In this document: positions 34,763 to 47,259 of the stretch, piece by piece
Position numbering within the stretch: the stretch's first letter is position 1
Layout of the letters: each line of letters starts with the position of its first letter
DNA from: Cobetia amphilecti
Lineage (GTDB): Bacteria; Pseudomonadota; Gammaproteobacteria; Pseudomonadales; Halomonadaceae
Length of the DNA stretch: 64,000 nucleotides
Assembly (NCBI RefSeq): GCF_030010415.1
Contig: NZ_JASCSA010000003.1
Strand: one strand, 5' to 3'
Notes under the pieces: model-generated
The model's database searches: none
What the model was told of the DNA's origin: nothing
What the model saw: only the letters and a program-made list of their open reading frames with translations
Translations under genes and position numbers: made by a program

Positions 34763-35509
34763 TCAACCTGCAGACTGGCAAATGGCTAGGAATTCGTCGA
34801 TCTGGAGCGAGGCACCGCCCACGAGACCGCCGTCGATATCCGGCTGCGCAAGCAGCTCGGCGGCATTGGCAGCTTTCATGCTGCCGCCGTACAACAATTG
34901 CATTGACTCGGCGAGCGAGGCAGACCACTCGGCCAGGCGCGCGCGAATGGCCGCATGGACCTCCTGCGCCTGCTGGGGCGAGGCGGTACGCCCGGTACCG
35001 ATGGCCCAGACGGGCTCATAGGCGACGACCAGGCGCGTGCGCGCATCGGCGGAGAGCGCGGAGAACACCGCCTCCAGCTGTCCCAGCACGACACGCTCCG
35101 TGTCACCGGCTTCACGCTCCTCGAGCGTCTCACCGACGCACAGCACCGGCGTGAGGCCAGCGGCAAGCGCCGCCTCGACACGCGCCAGCACCGCCGCATC
35201 GTCTTCAGCATACAGGCTTCGACGCTCCGAGTGACCGACCAGCACCATCGCGGCACCGACATCCTTGAGCATCTGACCCGCCACTTCGCCGGTAAAGGCA
35301 CCTTCGCTCGCCGGGTTCAGCGTCTGCCCCGCCAGCGCCACGCTCACAGGCATGCTCGCGCGAGCGGCGCTCAGATAAGGGAAAGGCACTGCCAGCGCCA
35401 CCTGAATGCCCTGCGGCAGCTCAGCCGCCTGCAGACCCCGGGCAAACTCATCGACCAGGGCAAGATCACCATTCATCTTCCAGTTTCCGGCAATCAGCGG
35501 TGTACGCAT
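34763..35509 (-). CDS. tpiA: triosephosphate isomerase
   Basis: TpiA interconverts dihydroxyacetone phosphate and glyceraldehyde-3-phosphate in glycolysis. The 248-residue TIM barrel has GNWKMNG (Lys in the active site), LVGHSERR (His) and AYEPVWAIGTG (Glu), plus the phosphate loop YGGSMKAANA. ATG 35509 has GGAGAAG upstream. It lies between glmM and secG. Confidence 0.97.
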   Translation of the reverse strand: MRTPLIAGNWKMNGDLALVDEFARGLQAAELPQGIQVALAVPFPYLSAARASMPVSVALAGQTLNPASEGAFTGEVAGQMLKDVGAAMVLVGHSERRSLYAEDDAAVLARVEAALAAGLTPVLCVGETLEEREAGDTERVVLGQLEAVFSALSADARTRLVVAYEPVWAIGTGRTASPQQAQEVHAAIRARLAEWSASLAESMQLLYGGSMKAANAAELLAQPDIDGGLVGGASLQIDEFLAICQSAG

Positions 35510-35628
35510 GTGCTTCTCCCTTGTGAGCAGTGCGAGGATGGTAATGGAGCCGCTCTTGACTGACAACCTTCGCGACCCCTGTCAAGCCCCGTGATCCGGC
35601 ACGATCAGGCTCGGGGCAACTGCCAGAA

Positions 35629-35661
35629 ACGACAACAGGCGCACTCGGCGCCTGTTGTCGT
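35629..35661 (-). terminator. hairpin downstream of glmM
   Basis: A 14-bp perfect stem with a 5-nt loop lies 64 bp after the glmM stop. No U-tract is present on either side. Confidence 0.55.
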
Positions 35662-35724
35662 CCTGTGCAACCCGACCACTCAGCGACATGAACCGTCGCC
35701 CCGGCGAGTCGCCTTGTCAGCGCA

Positions 35725-37074
35725 TCACGCCGACATGCTGGATTCGACCGTCGCGGCGATCTGGCCCGCCAGCGCATCGACATCGAAGTGCGGACGCCCT
35801 TCGACCATGACGCGAATCAGCGGTTCCGTGCCGCTGGGACGCAGCAGCACGCGCCCTTCGTTGCCCAGCGTCTGTTCCACTTCGACCACCGCGGCCTGAA
35901 CGGCGTCCGCCGCCATCAGCGCCTTGTTGTCACAACCCGGCGCCAGACGCACATTGATCAGCGCCTGCGGGGCCTTTTCGAAGCCGACCAGCAACTCGCT
36001 GAGCGAGCACTCTTCACGCGCCATGATCGCCAGCACCTGCAGCGCCGAGACGATGCCATCCCCGGTGCTCTGGATATGGCTGCAGACGATGTGACCGGAG
36101 GATTCGCCACCCAGCTGCCAGCCATTGGCTTCCAGACGCTCGATGACGTAGCGGTCACCGACCTTGGCACGCTCGAAGGGAATTCCCAGGCCTTCCAGTG
36201 CTACCGCCAGGCCGAAGTTGGACATCAGGGTGCCGACGACACCGCCGCCCAGCACACCGCGCTCGTGACGGTCACGCGCGATCATGTAGAGGATGTCGTC
36301 ACCATCGATGACACGGCCATCGGCATCGACCAGGATCAGGCGGTCACCATCCCCATCGAAGGCCACGCCCAGATCGGCGCCCTGCTCGATGACGGCCGCG
36401 CGCAGCGCCTGCGGGTGCGTGGAGCCGACGCCCTGATTGATGTTGAGGCCATCCGGCTCACCGCCGATGACGCTGACCTTGGCACCCAGCTCACGGAAGA
36501 CGTTCGGCGCGATGTGATAGGTCGCACCATGCGCGCAATCCAGCACCACCTTCATGCCATGCAGGCCCAGACGACCCGGCAGCGTGGACTTGCAGAATTC
36601 GATATAGCGCCCGGCCGCATCCTGGATGCGTGACGCCTTGCCCAGGCTGTCCGGGCCGACGATCACGATGTCGCGGTCCAGCTCGGCTTCGATCTCGGCT
36701 TCCAGCGCATCATCCAGCTTGGTGCCGGCAGCGGAGAAGAACTTGATGCCGTTGTCCGGATAGGCGTTGTGGGAGGCCGAGATGACGATGCCGGCATCGG
36801 CGCGGAAGGTGCGCGTCAGATAGGCGATCCCCGGCGTCGGCATCGGGCCGAGCAGGGACACATCGACGCCCGCTGCCGAAAGGCCGGACTCGAGCGCGGA
36901 TTCGAACATGTAGCCCGAGATGCGCGTGTCCTTGCCGATCAATACCTTGCCGCGGCCGTGACGGGCGAATACGCGGCCTGCCGCCCAGCCCAGCTTGAGC
37001 ATGAAGTCTGGCGTGATGGGGAATTCCCCGACCGTGCCGCGAATACCATCCGTACCAAAATAACGTCGACTCAT
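35725..37074 (-). CDS. glmM: phosphoglucosamine mutase
   Basis: GlmM converts glucosamine-6-phosphate to glucosamine-1-phosphate for cell-wall precursors. The 449-residue protein has the active-site phosphoserine in ISASHNAYPDNGIKFF, the metal loop FDGDGDRL and the sugar-binding GGESSGHI. ATG 37074 overlaps the folP stop (ATGA), so folP-glmM are coupled, as in E. coli. Confidence 0.97.
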   Translation of the reverse strand: MSRRYFGTDGIRGTVGEFPITPDFMLKLGWAAGRVFARHGRGKVLIGKDTRISGYMFESALESGLSAAGVDVSLLGPMPTPGIAYLTRTFRADAGIVISASHNAYPDNGIKFFSAAGTKLDDALEAEIEAELDRDIVIVGPDSLGKASRIQDAAGRYIEFCKSTLPGRLGLHGMKVVLDCAHGATYHIAPNVFRELGAKVSVIGGEPDGLNINQGVGSTHPQALRAAVIEQGADLGVAFDGDGDRLILVDADGRVIDGDDILYMIARDRHERGVLGGGVVGTLMSNFGLAVALEGLGIPFERAKVGDRYVIERLEANGWQLGGESSGHIVCSHIQSTGDGIVSALQVLAIMAREECSLSELLVGFEKAPQALINVRLAPGCDNKALMAADAVQAAVVEVEQTLGNEGRVLLRPSGTEPLIRVMVEGRPHFDVDALAGQIAATVESSMSA

Positions 37075-37964
37075 CGTATCGTGCCTTCCTGTAGCACGGC
37101 CCATGCCATGTCGACAGCGTCGACAGTCGGGGCCACGTCGTGAACGCGAAACAGTCTGGCCCCGTCACGAACGGCCAATGCCGTCAGTGCCAGGTTACCA
37201 GCCAAGCGATCCTCTACCGCGCGCCCGAGGGCATTGCCGATCATGCTCTTGCGTGACGTGCCGATCAGCAGCGGGAGGTTGAATTCATGCAACTGCGCCA
37301 TGCGGTGATAGAGGCGCAGATTGTCTTGCAGTGACTTGCCGAAGCCGAAACCGGGGTCCAGCAGCAGTCGCTCACGCGCGATGCCCGCCGCCTCGCAGGC
37401 CGCGATACGCGCCGCCAGGAACGTCCGGACTTCCTGCTCGATGGACTGAGCATAATGCGTATCCTGCTGCATGGTGTCCGGCTCGCCGCGCATGTGCATC
37501 AGACAGACGGGCAGCCCGCTGTCAGCGGCGGCCTCGAGCGCGCCGTCTCGATTCAGCGCACGCACGTCATTGATCATGCCGGCCCCCAGCCGTGCGGTTT
37601 CGCGCATGACTTGCGGGTTGCTGGTATCGATGCTCACCAAGGCGCCCAGCTCGCTCACCAGCCGCTCCACCACCGGGCAGACCCGCTCAAGCTCTTCCTC
37701 GGTGCTGACCGGCGTCGCCCCGGGTCGTGTCGACTCACCGCCGACATCGATCATCGCGGCACCATCGGCCAGCATCTGCTCGGCATTGCGCAGCGCGGCG
37801 TCCAGGGTCGCACTGCGGCCGCCATCCGAGAAGGAGTCCGGCGTCACGTTGAGAATCCCCATCACCCGCGGACGCGAAAGATCGAGAAGATGTCCAGCGC
37901 ACTCCAATGACATCAGATGGCCCACTCGAGGCTCGAGAGGCGTACTCAAGGCAGAATTCGTCAT
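37071..37964 (-). CDS. folP: dihydropteroate synthase
   Basis: FolP joins p-aminobenzoate to dihydropterin pyrophosphate and is the sulfonamide target. The protein has MGILNVTPDSFSDGG, DVGGESTRPGA, LLLDPGFGFGKS and the GTSRKSMIG loop, all intact. From ATG 37964 it is 297 residues; ATG 37913 would give 280, nearer the family norm, and I cannot decide between them because both ribosome sites are weak. It is coupled to glmM. Confidence 0.94.
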   Translation of the reverse strand: MTNSALSTPLEPRVGHLMSLECAGHLLDLSRPRVMGILNVTPDSFSDGGRSATLDAALRNAEQMLADGAAMIDVGGESTRPGATPVSTEEELERVCPVVERLVSELGALVSIDTSNPQVMRETARLGAGMINDVRALNRDGALEAAADSGLPVCLMHMRGEPDTMQQDTHYAQSIEQEVRTFLAARIAACEAAGIARERLLLDPGFGFGKSLQDNLRLYHRMAQLHEFNLPLLIGTSRKSMIGNALGRAVEDRLAGNLALTALAVRDGARLFRVHDVAPTVDAVDMAWAVLQEGTIR

Positions 37965-38390
37965 GGCATTCCATGCAGGCGAGAGGGGCACGAAGGTGGC
38001 TTCGCAGCCCGGTCAGAAATGATTGCGCACCACTTTAAAGAGCCAGCCCATGGCGCGCAAGGCGTGGAATGGCCGCCACACGGGGCGTCAGCAGATGGCA
38101 ACGCCATTGGCTCAGACCTTTCACCCCACGCTCATCATGGCGCTGACAATGCCCGTGCAGAGACATGAGTCGACGCCATCACGCCACGGCGTAGGCCACT
38201 CATCAGCAGCACCTTAACTTCACCAGCATCATTGCTGCAGCGGTACAGGCCAGCATTGCTGCAGACAAGAAAACGCCCGACTGGCAAGCCAGTCGGGCGT
38301 TTTTCCTTTCAGAGGCTCGGACATCGTATGCGATATCGGGCGCCCCTTATGCCTACATCGGGCCTAGTTCAGGCCTACATCAGGCGTACA
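37965..38390 (-). other. intergenic region ftsH to folP
   Basis: No gene is seen. It contains the ftsH terminator (38270-38304), two near copies of CAGCAT-ATTGCTGCAG (about 38224-38240 and 38252-38265), and otherwise unremarkable sequence that should hold the folP promoter. Confidence 0.55.
38270..38304 (-). terminator. intrinsic terminator of ftsH
   Basis: A 13-bp stem ACGCCCGACTGGC / GCCAGTCGGGCGT has a minimal loop. It is followed by TTTTCC on the plus strand and by GTTTTCTTG on the minus strand. It lies 87 bp after the ftsH stop. Confidence 0.8.
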
Positions 38391-40382
38391 TCAATGACCG
38401 CTCGGACCACCCAGCGGATCAGACGGGCGACGGCGATTGCTGTCGTCATCTTCACTGCCATCAGCGTCATCATCCGCCTTGGGAGCTTCCGGCGCTTCCG
38501 CCTTCGGAGTGTCGGCAACCGGGGCCACCAGGCCACCGTCACCGCCGCTCGCCGGGCCACCCCAGTCCTTCGGCGGACGCGGAGCACGACCCGCCATGAT
38601 GTCCGCCAACTGCTCGGCATCGATGGTCTCGTAGGTCATCAGCGCTTCGGTCATCGCATCCAGCTTGTCGCGATTCTCTTCCAGGATCTGCTGCGCCTTG
38701 GCGTAGCACTCGTCGATGATACGACGCACTTCCTTGTCGAGACGCGAGGTGGTGTCGCCAGACTTCAGCTTGCCGCCACTCTGACCCGGACCACCGAGGA
38801 ACTGATGGGACTCGTCCTCGTCGTACATGATCGGGCCCATCTCGCTGGAGAGACCCCACTTGGCGACCATGTTGTGGGCAAGCTCGGTAGCACGCTTGAT
38901 GTCGTTGGACGCGCCGGTGGTGACACCGTTCGGGCCCAGCGTCATCTCTTCGGCGATACGACCGCCGAACAGCGAGCAGATCTGACTGATGATCTGCTGA
39001 CGCGAGTAGCTGTAGCGATCCTCTTCCGGCAGGAACATCGTCACACCCAGCGCACGACCGCGCGGAATGATCGACACCTTGTAGACCGGATCATGCTCGG
39101 GCATCACCAGGCCGATGATGGCGTGGCCAGACTCGTGATAGGCCGTGTTGCGCTTCTCCTTCTCGGACATGACCATCGATTTGCGCTCGGCGCCCATCAT
39201 GATCTTGTCCTTGGCCAGCTCCAGCTCTTCCATGCCGACCAGACGCTTGTTGCGACGCGCGGCGAACAGGGCGGCTTCATTGACCAGGTTGGCCAGGTCC
39301 GCACCGGAGAAGCCCGGCGTACCACGTGCAATGTTGACCGGCACGACGTCATCGCCCATCGGCACCTTGCGCAGGTGAACGCCGAGGATGTGCTCGCGGC
39401 CACGGATGTCCGGCAGCGCGACGGTCACCTGACGGTCGAAGCGCCCCGGACGCAGCAGCGCGGGGTCAAGCACGTCAGGACGGTTGGTCGCGGCGATGAC
39501 GATGATGCCGTCGTTCGCCTCGAAGCCATCCATCTCGACCAGCAGCTGGTTCAGTGTCTGCTCACGTTCATCGTGACCACCGCCCATGCCGGAACCACGG
39601 TGACGGCCGACGGCGTCGATCTCATCGATGAAGATGATGCACGGCGCCTGCTTCTTGGCCTGCTCGAACATGTCACGCACACGGGAGGCACCGACACCGA
39701 CGAACATCTCGACGAAGTCAGAACCGGAAATGCTGAAGAACGGCACCTTGGCTTCACCGGCGATCGCCTTGGCGAGCAGGGTCTTGCCGGTGCCCGGCGG
39801 GCCTACCATCAGGACGCCACGCGGAATCTGACCGCCAAGACGCTGGAACTTGCTGGGGTCCTTGAGGAAGTCGACCAGCTCCTCGACCTCTTCCTTCGCT
39901 TCGTCACAGCCTGCGACGTCGCTGAAGGTGGTCTTGATCTGGTCCTGGCTCAGCAGCTTGGCCTTGGACTTGCCGAAGCTCATCGGGCCACCCTTGCCGG
40001 CGCCGCCACCCTGCATCTGGCGCATGAAGAACATGAAGATGGCCAGAATGATCAGAATCGGGAAGCTGGCAATCAACAGGCGTGTCCACAGCGACTGCTG
40101 CTCAGGCTTCTTGCCGATGACCTCCACCTTGTTGGCAAGCAGGTCATCCATCAGCTTGGGATCGGACGCCGCCGGCCGGATGGTGGTGAAGCTGGAGCCA
40201 TCGGCCCGCTCACCCTCAATGGTGTAACCATCGATGGTCACACTCTTGATCCGGTCGTTCTGCACCTGCTGGACGAACTGTGAATAGTTCATCGCCTGCG
40301 GCGAGGTATCGACGCTGAAGTTGTTGAACACCGTCAGCAGCACTGCTGCGATGATCAACCAGAGAATCAGGTTCTTCGCCAT
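38391..40382 (-). CDS. ftsH: ATP-dependent zinc metalloprotease FtsH
   Basis: FtsH is a membrane-anchored hexameric AAA+ protease that degrades sigma-32, LpxC and misfolded membrane proteins. The 663-residue protein has two membrane segments (about 4-22 and 103-120), Walker A GPPGTGKT at 194-201, Walker B IIFIDEID, the second region of homology, and the zinc motif HESGH at 416-420. The C-terminal ~50 residues are acidic and Pro-rich. ATG 40382 fits the usual MAKN start. A sigma-32-like promoter lies upstream. Confidence 0.97.
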   Translation of the reverse strand: MAKNLILWLIIAAVLLTVFNNFSVDTSPQAMNYSQFVQQVQNDRIKSVTIDGYTIEGERADGSSFTTIRPAASDPKLMDDLLANKVEVIGKKPEQQSLWTRLLIASFPILIILAIFMFFMRQMQGGGAGKGGPMSFGKSKAKLLSQDQIKTTFSDVAGCDEAKEEVEELVDFLKDPSKFQRLGGQIPRGVLMVGPPGTGKTLLAKAIAGEAKVPFFSISGSDFVEMFVGVGASRVRDMFEQAKKQAPCIIFIDEIDAVGRHRGSGMGGGHDEREQTLNQLLVEMDGFEANDGIIVIAATNRPDVLDPALLRPGRFDRQVTVALPDIRGREHILGVHLRKVPMGDDVVPVNIARGTPGFSGADLANLVNEAALFAARRNKRLVGMEELELAKDKIMMGAERKSMVMSEKEKRNTAYHESGHAIIGLVMPEHDPVYKVSIIPRGRALGVTMFLPEEDRYSYSRQQIISQICSLFGGRIAEEMTLGPNGVTTGASNDIKRATELAHNMVAKWGLSSEMGPIMYDEDESHQFLGGPGQSGGKLKSGDTTSRLDKEVRRIIDECYAKAQQILEENRDKLDAMTEALMTYETIDAEQLADIMAGRAPRPPKDWGGPASGGDGGLVAPVADTPKAEAPEAPKADDDADGSEDDDSNRRRPSDPLGGPSGH

Positions 40383-40872
40383 GTCGTTCAAGGGGACACC
40401 CTCATTGCATGAATCTGTCTTGGCATGCCGTGAATACTCCGACTGCCGTCTTGTGGTGGCCTGCCATGCTATCTGATCGTGCCTGCGGGGTATCAAGTCA
40501 GCGCAACGCGCCACTTCGCCTACCGAGTCACTCAAAGCTTGCCGTGCATTGTGCTACTTGCCTGCCAGCATCGGTAAGGCATTGAAACCCACCGAACTGT
40601 CACTGGCCCATCGTACTCAAGACCCAATGATATCGACACTACACCAGATGGGGGCTGGCAACCATTGCTTAAAGCCCGACGATGGACTATTGCGCCGATA
40701 GACAGCCTGCATCAGCCAGCGCTGCGACTCGCCCGGACACATTGGCGCCAGTCTGGACGAGCATCGCATGGCTCGCCTTAACCCGCGATGAAGCATGCGA
40801 CCAGCAACGTGGAAATCTCGCCACCGCGAGTCAGTGCCTGCCGCGTGCAGCGGCATGCAAGGACACGGGCCA
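40383..40872 (-). other. intergenic region rlmE to ftsH
   Basis: The 490-bp stretch has no convincing gene. It holds a sigma-32-type promoter at 40646-40674, predicting an ftsH leader of about 255 nt. The long leader shows no hairpin that I could identify by eye. Confidence 0.6.
40646..40674 (-). promoter_or_regulatory. candidate sigma-32 heat-shock promoter of ftsH
   Basis: On the minus strand CTTTAAG (40668-40674), 14 bp and CCCCATCT (40646-40653). The -10 fits CCCCATNT fully and the -35 matches CTTGAAA at five of seven positions. ftsH is a heat-shock gene in E. coli, so the position makes sense. Confidence 0.65.
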
Positions 40873-41496
40873 TCAGCCCTTGAAGCCCTGCCCCAGCAGA
40901 TAGACTTCGCGTGAGCGTGCACGCGACGCTTCCGGCTTGCGGGTCACGACCTTCTTGAAGCTGCCGCGCATATCCTTCAGATAGGCATCGAAGCCCTCGC
41001 CCTGGAAGACCTTGACCAGGAAATTGCCGCCCGGCTTGAGGGTCTGACGCGCCAGATCCAGCGCCAGCTCGACCAGGTACATGCCGGCAGGCTGATCGAT
41101 CGCGCTCATGCCGCTCATGTTGGGCGCCATGTCGGAGATCACGAGGTCCACCGGGCGGTCACCCAGGGTAGCCAGAATCTGGTTCAGCACGGCCTCTTCG
41201 GTGAAGTCGCCCTGAATGAAGTCGACACCGGCCAGGGCGTCCATCTCGAGAATGTCGGAGGCGATGACCACGCCCTCCATGCCGACGCGGTCCGCGGCGA
41301 TCTGGCTCCAGCCACCGGGGGCTGCGCCAAGGTCGATGACGGTGGCGCCCGGCTTGAGCAGGCGGTCCTTGTCATCGATTTCAATCAGTTTGTAGCTGGC
41401 ACGGGAACGATAACCGTCGGCCCAGCTGCGCTGGACATAGGCGTCATCAAAGTGTTCCTTCATCCAGCCAGCACTGCTCTTGCTGGGGTGAGCCAC
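40873..41496 (-). CDS. rlmE: 23S rRNA (uridine-2552-2'-O)-methyltransferase
   Basis: RlmE (FtsJ, heat-shock methyltransferase) methylates U2552 of 23S rRNA in the 50S subunit. The 207-residue protein starts at GTG 41496 with AGGTGAC upstream and shows SRASYKL, the SAM motif DLGAAPGGWSQ, DLVISDMAPNMSG and the FLVKVFQGEG segment carrying the catalytic Lys. It precedes ftsH on the same strand, as in E. coli, and diverges from yhbY. Confidence 0.96.
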   Translation of the reverse strand: MAHPSKSSAGWMKEHFDDAYVQRSWADGYRSRASYKLIEIDDKDRLLKPGATVIDLGAAPGGWSQIAADRVGMEGVVIASDILEMDALAGVDFIQGDFTEEAVLNQILATLGDRPVDLVISDMAPNMSGMSAIDQPAGMYLVELALDLARQTLKPGGNFLVKVFQGEGFDAYLKDMRGSFKKVVTRKPEASRARSREVYLLGQGFKG

Positions 41497-41775
41497 GTTG
41501 TCACCTGGAATGTCGGGGAAAATCGAATACTGGCGGGAGATAGCGCGGGGGATAACGACGACACGAAAGGCGTGGCAAGCTTGCGCACGGGTCGTGTCAT
41601 GAGCGTCGTCATGGAGTAGAATGGCGGGTCCTGCGCGCGGTTCCGCCCGTGGGCACAGACATTGCCTGCGCAACAGACGGGTTCACACCCCTGGATTTCA
41701 AGCCCTGGAGTCGACCCTGTCTTTCGCTACGCTCCCCGCTCCCATCGGACGCCAACAGGGAAACTTTACGATACC

Positions 41776-42090
41776 ATGAGCTTGTCACAGTCACAAAAGA
41801 AAGCATTTCGCAGCATCGGGCACCATCTTGACCCGATCGTCACCGTCTCGGAAAACGGCCTTTCCGAAGGCGTCGTGACCGAACTGGAGCGCGCACTGCA
41901 TGATCACGAACTGATCAAGCTGAAGCTGGCGATCAACGATCGCGAAGCGCGCGGCGAGGTGGCTCGCCACCTGTGCAGCGAAACCGGCGCGACCCTGATC
42001 CAGAGCATCGGCAAGATCGCTCTGCTGTATCGCCGCAACCCGCAGGCCAAGCCGAAGCTATCGAACGTACAGCGCTTCAGCGAGAAGTAA
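41776..42090 (+). CDS. yhbY: ribosome assembly RNA-binding protein YhbY
   Basis: This CRM-domain (CRS1-YhbY) RNA-binding protein is associated with pre-50S particles. The 104-residue protein has the domain from about residue 1 to 95, including GLSEGVVTELERALHDHELIKLKL and IQSIGKIALLYRRN. ATG 41776 has only a weak GGGAAA upstream. It is divergent from rlmE and convergent with greA. Confidence 0.93.
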   Translation: MSLSQSQKKAFRSIGHHLDPIVTVSENGLSEGVVTELERALHDHELIKLKLAINDREARGEVARHLCSETGATLIQSIGKIALLYRRNPQAKPKLSNVQRFSEK

Positions 42091-42144
42091 GCCGCCGGGC
42101 CCAGGCCTGACGAGGTTCACCTCGCACGCCATGCCTGCCGCAGA

Positions 42145-42184
42145 CAGAAACGCCGCCCTCATCGAGGGCGGCGTTTCTGTTTTC
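42145..42184 (+). terminator. intrinsic terminator of yhbY
   Basis: A 16-bp perfect stem (CAGAAACGCCGCCCTC and complement) with a 3-nt loop is followed by TTTTC. It lies 55 bp after yhbY. Confidence 0.8.
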
Positions 42185-42251
42185 TGTTGCTGACAATCAC
42201 GACCTGATGACGCTGAGAGCCGTCTGTCTGAAGGATTTCGTGCCCGCAGGC

Positions 42252-42288
42252 AAAAAAACAGCCCTGCCGGGATGACCGGCAGGGCTGT
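42252..42288 (-). terminator. intrinsic terminator of carAB-greA
   Basis: On the minus strand a 13-bp stem ACAGCCCTGCCGG and complement, loop of five, is followed by TTTTTTT. It lies 55 bp after the greA stop. Confidence 0.9.
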
Positions 42289-42342
42289 CACGACATCAGG
42301 ATCTGACGAATCAGAGGCGATGCACTTCAGATGTGACGTGCT

Positions 42343-42815
42343 TCAGATGTGATGCACTTCGGAGATTTCATACTCCACATCGCCACCCGGGGTACGCACG
42401 ACCACGACATCCCCTTCTTCCTTGCCGATCAGCGCACGCGCGATCGGAGAGGTGACGGAGATCTTGCCGTCCTTGATGCTGGCTTCATCTTCGCCAACGA
42501 TGCGATAGCGCACTTCGCTATCGTCATCGAGGTTCATCAGGTCGACCGTGGTGCCGAAGATCACCTTGCCGGTCTTCGGCAACTTGGTGACGTCGATCAC
42601 CTGGGACATGGAGAGCTTGGACTCGATCTCCTGGATACGCCCCTCGATGAAACCCTGCTGTTCACGCGCGGCGTGGTACTCGGCATTCTCCTTGAGATCG
42701 CCGTGCTCACGGGCTTCCGCGATGTCAGCGATGACCCGGGGACGCTCAGTGCCCTTTAGGTGCTCGAGCTCCTTGCGAAGGCGGTCCTCGCCTTCGACGG
42801 TCATCGGACTTCTAC

Positions 42816-42819
<4 letters not shown>
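42343..42819 (-). CDS. greA: transcription elongation factor GreA
   Basis: GreA rescues backtracked RNA polymerase by stimulating transcript cleavage. The 158-residue protein has the N-terminal coiled coil with the acidic tip (AREHGDLKENAEYHAAREQQ) and the C-terminal FKBP-like domain ending EYEISEVHHI. ATG 42819 overlaps the carB stop (ATGA), so it is translated by coupling to carB. Confidence 0.96.
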
Positions 42820-46046
<3,227 letters not shown>

Positions 46047-46113
46047 GTCTCTTCCCGCAATGATCTGGTGACTGAACTCAACGATGGATCAGGCCCTCGG
46101 GCCTGCGCTCGGC

Positions 46114-47259
46114 TCAGCGTCGCGCGCGCATCATCTCGATGAAACGATCGAACAGCGGGGCGACGTCCTGCGGGCCGGGACTGGCTTCCGGGTGACCCTG
46201 GAAGCTGAAGGCCGGGCGGTCGGTGCGCTCGATGCCCTGCAGGCTACCGTCAAACAGCGACTTGTGCGTCGCGCGCAGGCTGCTCGGCATGCCCGCTTCA
46301 TCCACTGCGAAGCCGTGGTTCTGGCTGGTGATCATCACCACACCGCTGTCGAGGTCCTGCACCGGGTGGTTGGCACCGTGGTGACCGTGGCCCATCTTGA
46401 CCGTGGTCGCGCCGGAGGCCAGCGCCAGCAGCTGGTGACCCAGGCAGATGCCGAAGACCGGCGTGTCGGTCTCGAGCACTTCACGAATCGCGGTGATGGC
46501 GTAGTCGCAGGGCTCGGGGTCGCCCGGGCCGTTGGACAGGAAGACGCCATCCGGATTGAGCGCCAACACATCGGCGGCAGGCGTCTGCGCCGGCACGACG
46601 GTCAGGCGGCAGCCGCGGGAGGCCAGCATGCGCAGGATGTTGTGCTTGACGCCGTAGTCGTAGGCGACCACGTGGAAGGGACGCTCGGACTCACGGGTAT
46701 CGGCGTAGCCTTCGCCCAGTGTCCATTCGCCCTCGTGCCACTCGAACTGCTCGCTGCAGGAGGCTTCCTTGGCCAGGTCCATGCCCTTCAGACCCGGGAA
46801 GGCGCGTGCCGCTTCCAGCGCGCGTTCGACGGCGTCATCACCCTGGACATCTTCACCGGCGAGGATGGCACCGTTCAGGGAGCCCTTCTCGCGCAGGATG
46901 CGCGTCAGGCGACGCGTGTCGATATCAGCGATGCCGACGACATTCTCGTCGCGCAGGTACTGATCGAGGGAGCGAGTGGAGCGGAAGTTGCTGGCCAGCA
47001 GCGGGAGGTCGCGGATGACCAGGCCGGCGGCTGCGACGCTGTCGGACTCGGTGTCCTCGTCGTTGATGCCGGTATTGCCGATGTGCGGATACGTCAGAGT
47101 GACGATCTGTCGGGTGTAGGAGGGATCGGTCAGGATTTCCTGGTAGCCGGTCATGGCAGTGTTGAACACTACCTCGCCGCTGGTCTGCCCATCAGCACCG
47201 ATGGCGCTGCCGTGAAATACACTGCCGTCTTCCAAGGCCAGTATCGCGGGTTTGATCAA
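46114..47259 (-). CDS. carA: carbamoyl-phosphate synthase small subunit
   Basis: CarA is the glutamine amidotransferase subunit that supplies ammonia to CarB. The start is TTG 47259: IKPAILALEDGSVFHG matches the family start and GGGAGG lies 8-13 bases before, just as I recall a non-ATG start in E. coli carA. The 381-residue protein has the class I glutaminase Cys in FGICLGHQL and the His/Glu pair in FQGHPEASPGP. An ATG far upstream is not plausible. Confidence 0.96.
   Translation of the reverse strand: MIKPAILALEDGSVFHGSAIGADGQTSGEVVFNTAMTGYQEILTDPSYTRQIVTLTYPHIGNTGINDEDTESDSVAAAGLVIRDLPLLASNFRSTRSLDQYLRDENVVGIADIDTRRLTRILREKGSLNGAILAGEDVQGDDAVERALEAARAFPGLKGMDLAKEASCSEQFEWHEGEWTLGEGYADTRESERPFHVVAYDYGVKHNILRMLASRGCRLTVVPAQTPAADVLALNPDGVFLSNGPGDPEPCDYAITAIREVLETDTPVFGICLGHQLLALASGATTVKMGHGHHGANHPVQDLDSGVVMITSQNHGFAVDEAGMPSSLRATHKSLFDGSLQGIERTDRPAFSFQGHPEASPGPQDVAPLFDRFIEMMRARR

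Noticed and set aside
38232..40283. 683-codon open frame on the plus strand
   Set aside because: It lies wholly antisense to ftsH and has the composition of a reverse-strand shadow.
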